From positions 1 through 64,000 of the forward strand of contig NW_026042461.1 in the NCBI RefSeq assembly GCF_023856365.1: a stretch of 64,000 bases of DNA, given 5' to 3'. The notes under the pieces are model-generated. The model saw nothing but the letters and a program-made list of their open reading frames with translations, ran no database searches and was not told where the DNA came from. This DNA comes from Brienomyrus brachyistius. Lineage: Eukaryota; Chordata; Actinopteri; Osteoglossiformes; Mormyridae. Positions within the stretch are counted from its first letter, which is position 1. Every line of letters begins with the position of its first letter. A program made the position numbers and the translations under genes. Positions 33,991 through 48,254 of this stretch are shown here, piece by piece.

Positions 33991-34605
33991 TAGAGGTCGA
34001 CCGATATGGGTTTTTCAAGTCAAGGGTCAGGCGATGGCCGATATATGCTGCTGATTTTTTTTGGCCGATAATTGGACGTTTTCCCCTCTATTTGCATGGT
34101 AAAATATCACACTAATAATAACAAACGATACACAAAATTTCTCAATTTAGCATTTATTGAATACTCGAATACTTGAAAACTGGAAACAATAACACATTTA
34201 TAAACAATAAAAATAGCAGCATCAGAATCTCTGTTAGTGCACAATATAGCAGCAAACTCCTCATGTTTGACGGAAGGAAATTTGTAAACAATACAAAAAG
34301 GAATAAGCATGTTATCTTTAGTTGTAATCCCACTTCCAGTCCCTGAGTCTTACTCACCACACTCATACTTCACAGCAAACAGACAGCAGTTAATTAACCA
34401 GAAGAGAAAAATGCAAAAACACAACAGAACTTGTAAATAATAACAAACTAATAGACAATAAAAATAGCAGCATCAGAATCTCTATTAGTGCCAAATATAG
34501 CAGCAAACTCCTCATGTCTGACGGAAGGAAAATTTGTAAATACACAAAGGAATGAGCACATCTTCAGTTTTAATCCCATTTCCAGTCCCTGAGTCTTCCT
34601 CATCC
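33991..34605. repeat. hAT-like end and internal duplication, unit B
   Basis: Same as 12001-12605, with an insertion of about ten bases near 34167 (GAATACTTGAAAAC). Confidence 0.5.
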
Positions 34606-34668
34606 CACAAGCAGGCAAGGCATGTCACCCCGGTTGTGTGACACTTATTTTATATAATAAAATAAGTG

Positions 34669-35918
34669 CCCCCTGCGGCCCCAGAGCCCGAGCAGCCGTC
34701 TCCGCTGCCTGCAGCTACCGCGCCCACGTCCGAGGCGCTTTCCCTGCCTGCAGCTCCCGGGCAGGCGCCCCCTCTGCAGCCTGCAGCTCCAGTCCCTGGC
34801 CCCACTCCAGTCCCTTCTCCCCCTGTGACTCTGGTACCCTCACCCCGACGAGCCCGACCCCGGCCGCAGGTCCTTATGTCTGTGTCCCATAAGGGGAGAG
34901 GACACAGACGCACGGCTGGGGTCCCACCCGCCCAGCCCCCTGGCTCGCCCTCCCTCGCCGGCGCTAGGGCTTGGTCGGCACCTGCGGGTCCTGGCCCTCC
35001 GGGTCGGCTGTCGTCTGCGGGTCCCCCTCCGCGGCCTCGTCGCCCTGCCTCGGTCCCTCCTCCGGCGTCTTATCGGTTGCCTGCGGGCCCCCCGACGGCG
35101 GCTCCTCATTCGCCTGCTGGTCCTCCCGCTCTGGCGTGTCGGAGGACGTCGCCGTCTGCTGCGGCTCCCCCTCTCTCCTTGCCCTCGCCAGGGTCCCTTC
35201 CAGCTCCTTCGTCCCCTTCCCTGGTCTCCCCCTCCGACTCCCTCCTTCGTCCCTGCGTCTGTCCCTCACCCCGTCTCCTCGGCCCCTCCGGCTCCGGCCT
35301 CCCGGCCGCCTGCAGCCCTTCCGGCTGCCTCCCGTCGCCCGCTGGGTCTCCCTCGGGCTCCTCTTGGTTCCCCCTCCTTCTCTCCCTGGCCTCCCGTCTT
35401 TGTCCCTCCTGCCTCTGCTCCCCCTCGCTTTGTTCCTCCTGTCTCTGTCCCTCCTCTCTTTGTCCCTCGTCCCTCTGGCTTCTGCTCCTCTTTCCCCGAT
35501 GTTCCCTTCGTTCACTCCCGGTCCTTTTGTCCTGCCTGTTCCCTCCGTGTCCCCCTTTCTGATCTGTTTCTCTGCCTTTCCTGTCTTATGTCAAGTCTTG
35601 TCCTGGCTCCTTCCCCTGTGCCAGTTCTGTCTGTCCGTTCTGTTCCCTGTCCCTCATTAATGAGGTTTTATATAGATATACATATATGCCCGGCTTGTCC
35701 GCTCCTCGTGTGTGCCACGCCCCCTGATTACCCACGTGTGCTTCCCTGATCGTCTCCTGCTTTGCCCGATTACTTTGATTAGTCATGACCTATTTTAAGT
35801 CCTGGTCTTACCTGTTTGCCCTGTCCGTCATTGTAGTTTGTCAATGCCTGCGTTCCGTCCTGCTCTACCCGCTCCGTTTCCCCGATTAAAGACCCGTTTT
35901 CACAAACACAAAAAAAAC
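34669..35918 (+). mobile_element. GC-rich retroelement 3-prime segment, unit B
   Basis: Same segment as 12669-13917, with one extra C in a C-run near 35228 that changes the Pro-rich frame for its second half. The polyadenylation signal and A-tail are conserved. Confidence 0.55.
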
Positions 35919-35938
35919 TATATGTATACATATACATA

Positions 35939-37107
35939 CACTGAACAAAAATATAAACGCAACACTTTTGTTTTTGCTCCCATTTTTCATGAGATGGACT
36001 TAAAGATCTACAATTCATTCCAGATACACAATATTACCATTTCTCTCAAACATTTCTCACAAATCAGTCTAAATGTGTGATAGTGAGCACTTCTGCTTTG
36101 CTGAGATAATCCATCCCACCTCACAGGTGTGCCACATCAAGATGCTGATCTGACATCATGGGTAGTGCACAGGTGTACCTTATACTGCCCACAATAAAAG
36201 GCCACCCTGGAATGTGCAGTTTTGTCTCACAGCAAAATGCCACAGATGCCACAAGCATTGAGGGAGCGTGCAATTGGCATGCTGACAGCAGGAATGTCAA
36301 CCAGATCTGTTGCTCATGCATTGAATGTTCATTTCTCAACCATAAGCCGTCTCCAAAGGCGTTTCAGAGAATATGGCAGTACATCCAACCGGCCTCACAA
36401 CCGCAGACCACGTGTAACCACACCAGCCCAGGACCTCCACATCCAGCAGGTTCACCTCCAAGATCGTCTGAGACCAGCCACTCAGACAGATGATGCACGG
36501 CCCCATGTTGCAAGGATCTGTACACAGTTCTTGGAAGCTGAAAATGTCCCAGTTCTTGCATGGCCAGCATACTCACCGGACATGTCACCCGTTGAGCATG
36601 TTTGGGATGTGCTTGACCGGCGTATACGACAGCGTGTACCAGTTCCCACTAATATCCAACAACTTCGCACAGCCATTGAAGAGGAGTGGACCAACATTCC
36701 ACAGGCCACAATTGACAATCTGATAAACTCTATGCGAAGAAGATGTGTTGCATTGTATGAGGCAAATGGTGGTCACACCAGATACTGACCGGTTCTGAGT
36801 CCCCAGACCCCCAATAAAGCAAAAAACTGCACATTCCAGGGTGGCCTTTTATTGTGGGCAGTATAAGGTACACCTGTGCACTACCCATGATGTCAGATCA
36901 GCATCTTGATGTGGCACACCTGTGAGGTGGGATGGATTATCTCAGCAAAGCAGAAGTGCTCACTATCACACATTTAGACTGATTTGTGAGAAATGTTTGA
37001 GAGAAATGGTAATATTGTGTATCTGGAATGAATTGTAGGTCTTTAAGTCCATCTCATGAAAAATGGGAGCAGAAACAAGAGTGATGCGTTTATATTTTTG
37101 TTCAGTA
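35939..37107 (+). mobile_element. Tc1 element with 285-bp inverted repeats, unit B
   Basis: Same element at the same site as in unit A, also 1,169 bp, with TA on both sides. One change in the right end (GTGATGCGTT for GTGTTGCGTT). Confidence 0.93.
36237..36788 (+). pseudogene. Internally deleted Tc1 transposase, unit B
   Basis: Same 183-residue deletion protein; Arg27 is His (SVAHALN) inside the first helix-turn-helix. The catalytic D85/E120 pair is kept, the first Asp absent. Confidence 0.9.
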
Positions 37108-37556
37108 TATATATTTATGGGTGTATCGAGACTAGATGGTCAGTATGGATAACTAAGGTGCACTAAAACTGGGTGAGCAGGCAAGGCATGTCACCCAGGT
37201 TGTGTGACAATTATTTTATATAAATGTATATATGTATATATATATTCCATCCACCATCCCTCCTTTACGGAGAACTGCGTTATTTTTATTGTCCATTACG
37301 AAAAAAATAAAAAAACTATATATATATATATATATATATACATATATATTTATGGGTGTATCGAGACTAGATGGTCATTATGGATAACTAAGGTGCACTA
37401 AAACTGGGTGAGCAGGCAAGGCATGTCACCCAGGTTGTGTGAAAATTATTTTATATAAATGTATATATATATATATATATATTCCATCCACCATCCCTCC
37501 TTTACGGAGAACTGCGTTATTTTTCTTTTCTATTGCTAATAAAAAAACTATATATA

Positions 37557-37607
<51 letters not shown>

Positions 37608-37794
37608 GTGTATCGAGACTAGATGGTCAGTATGGATAACTAAGGTGCACTAAAATTGGGTGAGCAGGCAAGGCATGTCACCCAGGTTGTGTGACAATTA
37701 TTTTATATATATGCATATACATATTCCATCCACCATCCCTCCTTTATGGAGAACTGCGTTATTTTTATTGTCTATTGCAAAAAAAAAACAGAAA

Positions 37795-37843
<49 letters not shown>

Positions 37844-38684
37844 TATTCATGGGTGTATCGAGACTAGATGGTCATTCTGGATAACTAAAGTGCACTAAAA
37901 TTGGGTGAGCAGGCAAGGCATGTCACCCAGGTTGTGTGACAATTATTTTATATATATGTATATATATATTCCATCCACCATCCCTCCTTTATGGAGAACT
38001 GCGCTATTTTTATTGTCTATTGCAAAAAAAAAAAAAAAAAAAAACAATACATATATATACATATATATTTATGGGTGTATCGAGACTAGATGGTCATTAT
38101 GAATAACTAAGGTGCACTAAAATTGGGTGAGCAGGCAAGGCATGTCACCCCGGTTGTGTGACAATTATTTTATATATATATTCCATCCACCATCCCTCCT
38201 TTACGGAGAACTGCGTTATTTTTATTGTCCATTGCGAAAAAAAAAAAACTATATATATACATATATATTTATGGGTGTATCGAGACTAGTTGGTCATTAT
38301 GGATAACTAAGTTGCACTAAAATTGGGTGAGCAGGCAAGGCATGTCACCCAGGTTGTGTGACAATTATTTTATATATATGTATGTATATATTCCATCCAC
38401 CATCCCTCCTTTACGGAGAACTGCGTTATTTTTCTTTTCTATTGCTAATAAAAAAACTATATATATGTACATATATATATATATATATATGGGTGTATCG
38501 AGACTAGATGGTCAGTATGGATAACTAAGGTGCACTAAAATTGGGTGAGCAGGCAAGGCATGTCACCCAGGTTGTGTGACAATTATTTTATATATATGTA
38601 TATATATATTCCATCCACTATCCCTCCTTTATGGAGAACTGCGTTATTTTTATTGTCTATTGCAAAAAAAAAACACAAAAAAAC

Positions 38685-38718
<34 letters not shown>

Positions 38719-38930
38719 TATTTATGGGTGTATCGAGACTAGTTGGTCATTATGGATAACTAAGGTGCACTAAAATTGGGTGAGCAGGCAAGGCATGTCA
38801 CCCCAGTTGTGTGACAATTATTTTATATAAATGTATATATATATTCCCTCCACCACCCCTCCTTTACGGAGGACTGCTTTATTTTTAATATCCATTGCGA
38901 AAAAAAAACACAAGAAAAAGAAAAAATATC

Positions 38931-38966
<36 letters not shown>

Positions 38967-39386
38967 TGGGTGTGTCGAGACTAGATGGTCATTATGGATA
39001 ACTAAAGTGCACTAAAATTGGGTGAGCAGGCAAGGCATGTCACCCAGGTTGTGTGACAATTATTTTATATAAATGTATATATATATATATATATATATTC
39101 CATCCACCATCCCTCCTTTACGGAGAACTGCGTTATTTTTCTTTTCTATTGCTAATAAAAAAACTATATATATATATACATATATATTTATGGGTGTATC
39201 GAGACTAGATGGTCATTATGAATAACTAAGGTGCACTAAAATTGGGTGAGCAGGCAAGGCATGTCACCCCGGTTGTGTGACAATTATTTTATATATATAT
39301 TCCATCCACCATCCCTCCTTTACGGAGGACTGCTTTATTTTTAATATCCATTGCGAAAAAAAAACACAAGAAAAAGAAAAAATATC

Positions 39387-39456
<70 letters not shown>

Positions 39457-39558
39457 TGTGTCGAGACTAGATGGTCAGTATGGATAACTAAAGTGCACTA
39501 AAATTGGGTGAGCAGGCAAGGCATGTCACCCAGGTTGTGTGACAATTATTTTATATAA

Positions 39559-39641
<83 letters not shown>

Positions 39642-39714
39642 CCATCCACCATCCCTCCTTTACGGAGAACTGCGTTATTTTTCTTTTCTATTGCTAATAA
39701 AAAAACTATATATA

Positions 39715-39747
<33 letters not shown>

Positions 39748-39954
39748 GGGTGTATCGAGACTAGTTGGTCATTATGGATAACTAAGTTGCACTAAAATTG
39801 GGTGAGCAGGCAAGGCATGTCACCCAGGTTGTGTGACAATTATTTTATATATATATGTATATATATATTCCCTCCACCACCCCTCCTTTACGGAGGACTG
39901 CTTTATTTTTAATATCCATTGCGAAAAAAAAACACAAGAAAAAGAAAAAATATC

Positions 39955-40013
<59 letters not shown>

Positions 40014-40116
40014 GTGTGTCGAGACTAGATGGTCAGTATGGATAACTAAAGTGCACTAAAATTGGGTGAGCAGGCAAGGCATGTCACCCAGGTTGTGTGA
40101 CAATTATTTTATATAA

Positions 40117-40160
<44 letters not shown>

Positions 40161-40462
40161 CATCCACCATCCCTCCTTTACGGAGAACTGCGTTATTTTT
40201 CTTTTCTATTGCTAATAAAAAAACTATATATATGTACATATATATATATATATATGGGTGTATCGAGACTAGTTGGTCATTATGGATAACTAAGTTGCAC
40301 TAAAATTGGGTGAGCAGGCAAGGCATGTCACCCAGGTTGTGTGACAATTATTTTATATATATATGTATATATATATTCCCTCCACCACCCCTCCTTTACG
40401 GAGGACTGCTTCATTTTTAATAACCATTGCGAAAAAAAAACACAAGAAAAAGAAAAAATATC

Positions 40463-40527
<65 letters not shown>

Positions 40528-41400
40528 GTGTGTCGAGACTAGATGGTCAGTATGGATAACTAAGGTGCACTAAAATTGGGTGAGCAGGCAAGGCATGTCA
40601 CCCAGGTTGTGTGACAATTATTTTATATAAATGTATATATATATATATATATATATATATTCCATCCACCATCCCTCCTTTACGGAGAACTGCGTTATTT
40701 TTCTTTTCTATTGCTAATAAAAAAACTATATATATATGTACATATATATATATATATGGGTGTATCGAGACTAGTTGGTCATTATGGATAACTAAGTTGC
40801 ACTATAATTGGGTGAGCAGGCAAGGCATGTCACCCAAGTTGTGTGACAATTATTTTATATATATGTATATATATATTCCATCCACCATCCCTCCTTTATG
40901 GAGAACTGCGTTATTTTTATTGTCTATTGCAAAAAAAAAAACAAAAAAAACTATATATATATACATATATATTTATGGGTGTATCGAGACTAGATGGTCA
41001 TTATGAATAACTAAGGTGCACTAAAACTGGGTGAGCAGGCAAGGCATGTCACCCAGGTTGTGTGACAATTATTTTATATATATGTATATATATATTCCAT
41101 CCACCATCCCTCCTTTATGGAGAACTGCGTTATTTTTATTGTCTATTGCAAAAAAAAAACAAAAAAAACTATATATATATATACATATATATATATGGGT
41201 GTATCGAGACTAGAAGGTCATTATGCATAACTAAAGTGCACTAAAATTGGGTGAGCAGGAAAGGCATGTCACCCCAGTTGTGTGACAATTATTTTATATA
41301 TATGTATATATATATATATATTCCCTCCACCACCCCTCCTCTACGGAGGACTGCTTTATTTTTATTTCCATTGCAAAAATAAAAAATTTTAAAACACAAA
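37108..41400. repeat. AT-rich satellite block 3 (18 monomers)
   Basis: Same array as block 2, with identical first and last monomer types but 18 landmark copies instead of 13, so the internal part has expanded or contracted. The (TA)n tracts reach roughly 70 bp (for example 39560-39626). One monomer near 39453 has GATTGTGTCGAGAC in place of GGGTGTGTCGAGAC. The alternating monomer types of block 2 are present again at 38880-40740. Confidence 0.95.
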
Positions 41401-41593
41401 AAAAAAAAAAAACGAAAATAATAATAATAAAAATAATTTTGAATGTGTATTCAAATAAGTTTGAATGTGTGTGAACTATATATAAATATATATATACACA
41501 TGCATATACAGAAATATATACACACACACACATATATATATATACACACACACACACAGACACACACTCACATAAACACATACACACACTGTG

Positions 41594-41955
41594 TACAGTC
41601 TTATGCAAAGGTTTGGCACCCCTTGACAAATAACATCTTTTCAATTACAAAAGCAACAATATCAGTTAATACAGTCTCTTTAGGAACTGGGGGAAAAATA
41701 CACAATATTTTCAGCAAACATTGATGAATAGTTACTTTTTATGCCATAAATTGAACAAAATTACAAAATAAAAACATTATTATGGCACTCTGCAAAAGTT
41801 TGGGCACCCTACGTAATCAGTACTTAGTAACACCTCCTCTGCCAGATATCACAGCTTACAAGCGCTTCTTATAGCCAGCTGAAAGGCTTTCAGTTCTTGT
41901 ACTTGGGATTTTCTCACATTCTTCCTTGCAAAAGGCTTCTAGTTCTGTAATATTC
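41594..41955 (-). mobile_element. Tc1-like transposon relic, unit C copy
   Basis: Same relic as in units A and B, matching unit B at the small indels. Its decay predates the unit amplification. Confidence 0.65.
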
Positions 41956-42592
41956 TAATATATCAAGGGCTGTATTGTCAAATAGGAGATCGGCAGCATT
42001 CTCCCACCTGAGAAAACTGTACTACAATGCCCTTGATAGTGTGTAGAAACACACTCGTCAGCTCTAGTCCTCCTGTAACAACGCAAAAGGACTGGCAACC
42101 CTCAGGTATTTATGCGTGCGATTGTATGATAAATTCACCCTGACAGTCTCACACTTCTCTTGGTACCAACAGGTCTCATGGAATATATAAAAGGCAACTG
42201 CAACAATTATACTCGGCACTAAACATCGAGGCACGGAAATGCAGCAGAGCTTGTGTATTTCTCAGGATGCATTCTAGTAAAATGCCCGGAAAATGAGCTA
42301 AAGACATATTTCAAGGGGCACTATATAAAACCGATGGAAATTTTACTGATTAAATAAAAGGAAAAGCATCGTTTGAAAAATCACAAATGTTTCTAAGATT
42401 CAATGCATCGCTTTTTGACCACATCATAGCGATGAACACATCATTGTTCCTGACAATGTCCTAATACAGAAATAAAACTTTATGTTGGTAAACTCAAAAA
42501 GCCTTCAGCTGTCACACTGGCTAACGATCTCAAACGATTATAAAGCAGCATTTTGAAAAGCGCTGTTTTAAAATAACAGATACAACACTTAC

Positions 42593-42881
42593 CTTGTCTT
42601 CTGGCCAAATGCTTTTCACGGCTTGGCACTCCAACGGTGCTGAAACGAAATTTGTATTTCCTCCTACCTCGTTGGCCCTTCAGTTCTTCTTTTCTCCCTT
42701 TGGATGTTTTTTTCCTTCTTCGTTGGATATTGTTTTTTATTTTTGTTTGTTTTTTTTTACTTTGCATGTTTTTCCTTCTTCGGATATTATTTTTTTGGCT
42801 TATTTTTTTAGACGATGTTTTTTTCGTCTTCTTTAAAAATTGATTTTTTTCGTCTTCTTTAAATATTGTTTTTTTTTTCAT
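42593..42881 (-). CDS. Lysine/arginine-rich exon, unit C copy
   Basis: Intact 289-nt exon, the same as in unit B. At least one difference from B (the codon for the Arg after NIQ, CGA instead of AGA) is silent. ATG at 42881, donor GTAAGT just below 42593. Unknown function. Confidence 0.4.
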
Positions 42882-42972
42882 CCTTTTGATGTTGTTTTAC
42901 GGAACAAGAGCCGTACAGTGCTACTCTATCAGGAGGTAGCGCCAACTGAACGCCTTGAAGCAGTACCCAGCT

Positions 42973-43072
42973 CTTTTATAGGGAGCGTCAACCCGAAGTC
43001 AAGTTCTAGAACGTTGCACTCACTTTTCATTGGTTTCCCAGCTATGCTGTCAGAATAATGTTTGCTGATTGG
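42973..43072 (-). promoter_or_regulatory. TATA and CCAAT promoter, unit C copy
   Basis: CCAAT at 43072-43068 and 43033-43029, GTTCTAGAAC, and TATAAAAG ending at 42973, all on the minus strand and aligned with the copies in A and B. Confidence 0.5.
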
Positions 43073-44254
43073 TCGAAAATTTTAAAACGTACCCGAGTAC
43101 TGTAAAAAAAACTCAAGATCTTGCTACCCTATCTTGCACCCATAAGGTGATTTTTTTTATACGTTATATGCAGCTATTTGTAGCAGGCCGTAATTAGACT
43201 AATCCACCCTTTGTCAATAAAGCCAACAAGAGAACAGGTTGCCCAAAGTTTGCTCAGGTACACGCCACAGCACAACCTTAAAAACACATCCAGCACAAAT
43301 CACACTAGTGAATGACACAGCAAATCACAGCAATAAAAAAGACCCCTATGGGCAATCCAGCACCCAGACTACAGGTGCCAAAAGGCCCAGCCTGCCTAAT
43401 AATGAACCCAAAATATACATACAACAAAGAAAAAGACACAAACAAAAAAGAAAATAAAACTAGCCAGCTGCTCCCACTAAACCCCGCTCCCGAGGCCACT
43501 AAGCCGGCTGGCTTGATAATACACGATACAACCTCAGATAAAACATATTAAAGCAACACCAGGGAGGTTTACAACCTGATCCTTAAAATTATCGACCCGT
43601 AATTCCACCTTGAAAACCCCTAAAGAACAGTAGTTTACCCCATGACTCACTGCCCCATTCAAACAAAAAAAAACAGGTTTTTGGGGTAACCTTTAGGTCA
43701 GCTCTTCAAAACCAGGTATGAGGACTCTTCAGCTAATCAGTCCTCTAATTAGAAATCTAATTAGGGAGTTGCAGCGAAAACCTGCATACACACCGGCCCT
43801 TTGCGGATAAGATTGTTCACCCCTGAAACAAGCAAACAGAAAGGCTGCTACACTGCAAATTCAATATGCCCGCCGATGCTCCACCAAATCTATCAGGACC
43901 CTGCCTGTCTTTCCCGTGCCTGCTCCTTTGCCAATATGCCCTACCATCGGAACATGCACAGCCATCTCGCCCCGGCTATGCCTCCAGTCCGAACTGCAGT
44001 TCCTATACCTGCCTATAATTGCCTGGCTACAATCCATCCCCCAAAATGAAATTGATGACCCAACGATCACAGCTAAGAATTCTATCCCCAAACCACTGGT
44101 CTTCCTCCCCAACCGAACGATCATTCACTGACCGTGGTAACTTATAAGGGTTGGTATGATGACCAGTGGTGGACCTCACCGAACGTTTAACTGGTCTCTA
44201 CACCTCGGGGGGGACATAACCTCCTCCATTATACGAGGCCTACTTGTGGATGCT

Positions 44255-44794
44255 CTATTGCGACCCCTCCCACCAGCCCTGTCCCCGTAAAATCACAGAG
44301 TCCTCATCCGATTCCATTTCTGTTGCCCCTGTGGGCAACCCAGACTCAGGAGACATTACCAGAACATCTTCCCCTGACATAACAACCCCCTGTGGTACTG
44401 GACGCAACTCTGTTCGGTGAACTTGACGGACAACCCCGTCCCCCTCCATTGGAGTTGCAGAGTAAACTGCACCCTGATCTTGGGGACACCGAACTACCAT
44501 ATACAAACAGGCATCCCAATGATCCTGTATTTTACCTCGAACATGGTTCCGCAAACACACCAGCTGACCTTCATCAAACCCCTAATCATTAACCAACTCA
44601 TTGTGTTTCCGATTTCGTGGTGTGGCTTGTTCCTCCAACTAAGCCTTCACATACTCTTGAAGCACCTGCAAACTTTCCTGATGGTTTTGTACCCATTCCT
44701 CCAAAGGTCCACCATACTGACTGATCCCGGCAGGAGCCTGAAGATAGTGTATCGGTAATCGAGGCTCACAGCCAGACCTTAAATAAAAAGGCAT
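44255..44794 (-). pseudogene. Ty3/gypsy integrase C-terminal remnant, unit C
   Basis: Same 180-codon remnant as at 21097-21636, with the same two internal stops and the same final HRTELRPVP region. Confidence 0.75.
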
Positions 44795-45716
44795 CATCCA
44801 GTCATTTGGTGGGGTGTAGTATTGTAAGCTTCTCTGCTGGAGGAAGTGTGTGAAGCAAATTGTGCAAAAAAAATATTAAAGCAACACCAGGGAGGTTTAC
44901 ATCTAGATCCTTAAAATGATCGACCTGCAATTCCACCTTGAAAATCCAATTACCATATAAAGGATACAAGATGTAAAGATGACAAATGACATGGCACACA
45001 TTTGTTGTTTAGACTGTTGTGTCAGGTTAATTGAAAGCTGAAGGATCTTAGTGTTTACTAGTCTAAGTAACAGAATGTCTAAACACTGTGCTTGCCTTTA
45101 TGGGTTTTTAAGCAGAACATATAGGTATAGAAACATATTAACATTACGTTTCACGATTCACTGACTGGAGAATAGGAGAATATACACATCAATATTACTA
45201 CTTAAGTTAACTAACCCTAATCCCAACCCCTATTGGCACGGAGCCCGCCAGGGTTCAGGTGAGATATAAATCTGTAATCTGTATCAATGGTTTTGCTATC
45301 CATACCCACCCTATTAATGTTAGCTTCCCAGGGTTTCTTGTTAGACAAGCTCTGTGTCTCTCTATACCCCCATTTACTGCACGACTGATTGTCCATTTAT
45401 AAAGAATCAAATAGGGTGAAGATGGTTTTAGTTTACAATTACTCTGGAAGGTGACCAGATTAAAAAAAACTAAATACCATGCCTACGTGTATGTAATCTC
45501 CATCACAGTCCCCATTTTCCCCATAATCCTCGTTTTGATAGTGCCAATTTGTGTAATGTGAGTTTTTTTTTTTTTTTTTAAACTGTTATAGAAGAACATA
45601 CTGGATGCCACATGTGTACAATTACCCCTTTCTAATTAGTGGGGTCCGTTGTGTCAGCTACAGCCTTTACTAACATACACATAAGTATACAGTCTTACAG
45701 CACTTTTGTTTTCCTT

Positions 45717-46384
45717 TTGTATTTAATGGTTTTCCATTTAGGGGGCAGCATGGTGGTGCAGTGGTTAGCACTGTTGCCTCACACCTCTAGGGCCCGGGTT
45801 CGAGTCTCCACCTGGGTCACATGTGTGTGGAGTTTGCATGTTCTACCCATGTCATCGTGGGGTTTCCTCCGGGTACTCTGGTTTCCCCCACAGTCCAAAA
45901 ACATGCTGAGGCTAATTGGAGTTGCTAAATTGCCCATAGGAGTGTATGCGTGAGTGAATAGTGTGTGAGTGTGCCCTGCGATGGGCTGGCCCGCCATCCT
46001 GAGTTGTTCCCTGTCTCGTGCCCATTGCTTCCGGGATAGGCTCCAGACCCCCCGCGATCCAGTAGGATAAGCGGTTTGGAAAATGGATGGATGGATGGAT
46101 GGACAGTTTTCCATTTGAGGAATTAGCAAAAAACTGCAGTGCATGATGGGTAGGATCTAAAGGCTGCCTAACGCCCTTAATTTGTTTGCAATTTCGCCAG
46201 GTAGGCTACCTTCTTTAAACTGCGTTTTGCTAGACTACACATTTCGAGATGTTTTATTGTAGTCTTAGTAAATATATATATATAGTTTAGCCTAACCCAG
46301 CCACTTAAGGGAGCAAGCCAGCTCAGGTAGGTGCCAGTCCCAAGCCCGGATTAATGGAGAGGGTTGGCGTCAAGAAATAAAGAG
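45717..46384 (-). repeat. Dispersed repeat R1, inverted copy split by SINE (unit C)
   Basis: Same as 22560-23226, including the SINE inserted at the same site. Confidence 0.7.
45740..46105 (+). mobile_element. tRNA-headed fish SINE, unit C copy
   Basis: Same insertion as at 22583-22944, with GTTTTCCATTT duplicated at 45729-45739 and 46106-46116. Its tail has one more GGAT repeat than in unit B. Confidence 0.85.
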
Positions 46385-48109
46385 AAATAAAGACAACTAA
46401 TACTCCTAGTTTGCGAGATCTGACTGCAATGGCAGCACTGCTACAAGGGTGTGGATAAATCTATACAAATATCACCTGCATGCACATTACTTCTTTTACA
46501 ATAACCAACTCCTGATCCATACTGTTAGTCGTGAAAAAAAAAACTATCGTGTACATAGAGGCCCTGTGTAAAAAGATAACTGCCAAGGAAAAGATCAAAA
46601 ACATTTATTTCAAGGATACAAAGTTTTTATGGTCATGTACAGTGTACAGTGCAATTCTTATTTGATTAACTTGAATGTCTCCACAGACTAGACGATTAAA
46701 CAAATAAAGCAGCGCAACATTACAATAACTAATAACAAATAAACAAAGCTCACGAGTACTATTACAGTATTTATATCATTTATTTAAACTTAATTTTACC
46801 AGGTAAATTAACTACAAAGCAGTTACCACTGCTTTACCTGCTTCTCGGGAGAAATAGCAGATATACGTCATGTATGTGACTAAATTCTTAAGCCAATAAG
46901 GGCAAAGTTGTGTCGTAATGGAGGCGGATCCAGTTTGTGCAGCCGGTTAAAGACACTACGGGCATGTAAATGGAGAACGAAATTATAGTTATACCGAATC
47001 TCCTACACACAATACCAAGGTTACCAACTTTGGTCAGCTGACCGGAGTGAGACGTTCAATTCCCGTAAGATTTCTTTGCGCCAGCCTGAGAGTCTGAAAA
47101 CACGTCACACCAGATGCATGAGAGATGGAAACCTGGGATATTCAGTCGAATCAGATCAAATATGATGCTAAGTTAGTACTAAGTTAAAATATGTTCCGGA
47201 CTTGTAACATGCACCCATGATTTGGAACAGTCAGCAGGCTGTCTCTGGCCACGCCCCCTACACTCGGTCCGGCCCCTGGCTTTTCCTGAATTCTGATTCC
47301 TTTAGATAAACATTGACTTCATTGATATTGTTATTGATTTATCGACAGACCATCATACTTTTTAGACGTTATAATAACAACACTCTATTGATCCCCAAAG
47401 AGAGAAATTCTCTCCTTGCCTGCCCCCTCTTACTGTCCATGATACACAAGCACATATGTAGAAAAACGTCAGCTTGGAAGCCAAGGCTGGACTTAACCTA
47501 CTCTATTCTGGTATTCTGTTCTCCCAAGTAAGGCATCCCAAGTTCGAATCCAACTTCCGACAAAAGTTCTTCAATCGCTACAGCACAATTTGAGCCACTG
47601 ATCGGCTTTAATTGCTTTGTTTTATTTTTGCGTTTCAGGCAAAACTACATAACACTTAAAGACACTTCGGGCATGCAAATGGAGAACGAAATTATAGTTA
47701 TACCGAATCTCCTACACACAATACCAAGGTTACCAACTTTGGTCAGCTGGCCGGAGTGAGACGTTTCTCAGGCGCCAGCCTGAGAGTCTGAAAACACGTC
47801 ACACCAGATGCATGAGAGATGGAAACCTGGGATATTCAGTCGAATCAGATCAAATATGATGCTAAGTTAGTACTAAGTTAAAATATGTTCCGCACTTGTA
47901 ACATGCACCCATGATTTGGAACAGCAGCATACCTGTCAAGGTTTGGATTTGAAAATAAAGGAAATTTTCCGGCACCCGCCGTGAGCCATCCCACCACCGC
48001 AACCAGGCTCCAGTATCCCTTACATTTTAAGACAGGAAATATAAAATAATATAAATTATATAAAATATAATATAAATATAAATATATAAAATATATAAAA
48101 TATATTTTT

Positions 48110-48182
48110 GGCCACAACCGGGATTCGAACCCCGGTCTCCCGTGTGAAAGGCGGCGATCTTACCACTACACTATCCAGCAAC
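48110..48182 (-). tRNA. tRNA-like sequence, unit C copy 1
   Basis: Same tRNA-Glu/Asp-like pseudogene as 25006-25078. It has GAGACC before the T arm and AAGATCGCCGCC in the D/anticodon side, closer to true tRNA-Asp than the unit B copy. The acceptor stem is still unpaired. Confidence 0.5.
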
Positions 48183-48254
48183 TATATAATACAATATATA
48201 AAAAATATAATATAAATATAATATAAATATATAAAATATATAAAATATATTTTT

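Larger units (their letters stand above)
15107..37107. repeat. Macro-repeat unit B
   Basis: Complete unit of 22,001 bp, measured from Tc1 right end to Tc1 right end. It starts with 13 satellite monomers. It contains the 4.5 kb module missing from unit A (21332-25802) but not the LINE-derived insertion found in unit C. Its chemerin-like copy has ATA in place of the initiating ATG. Confidence 0.95.
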
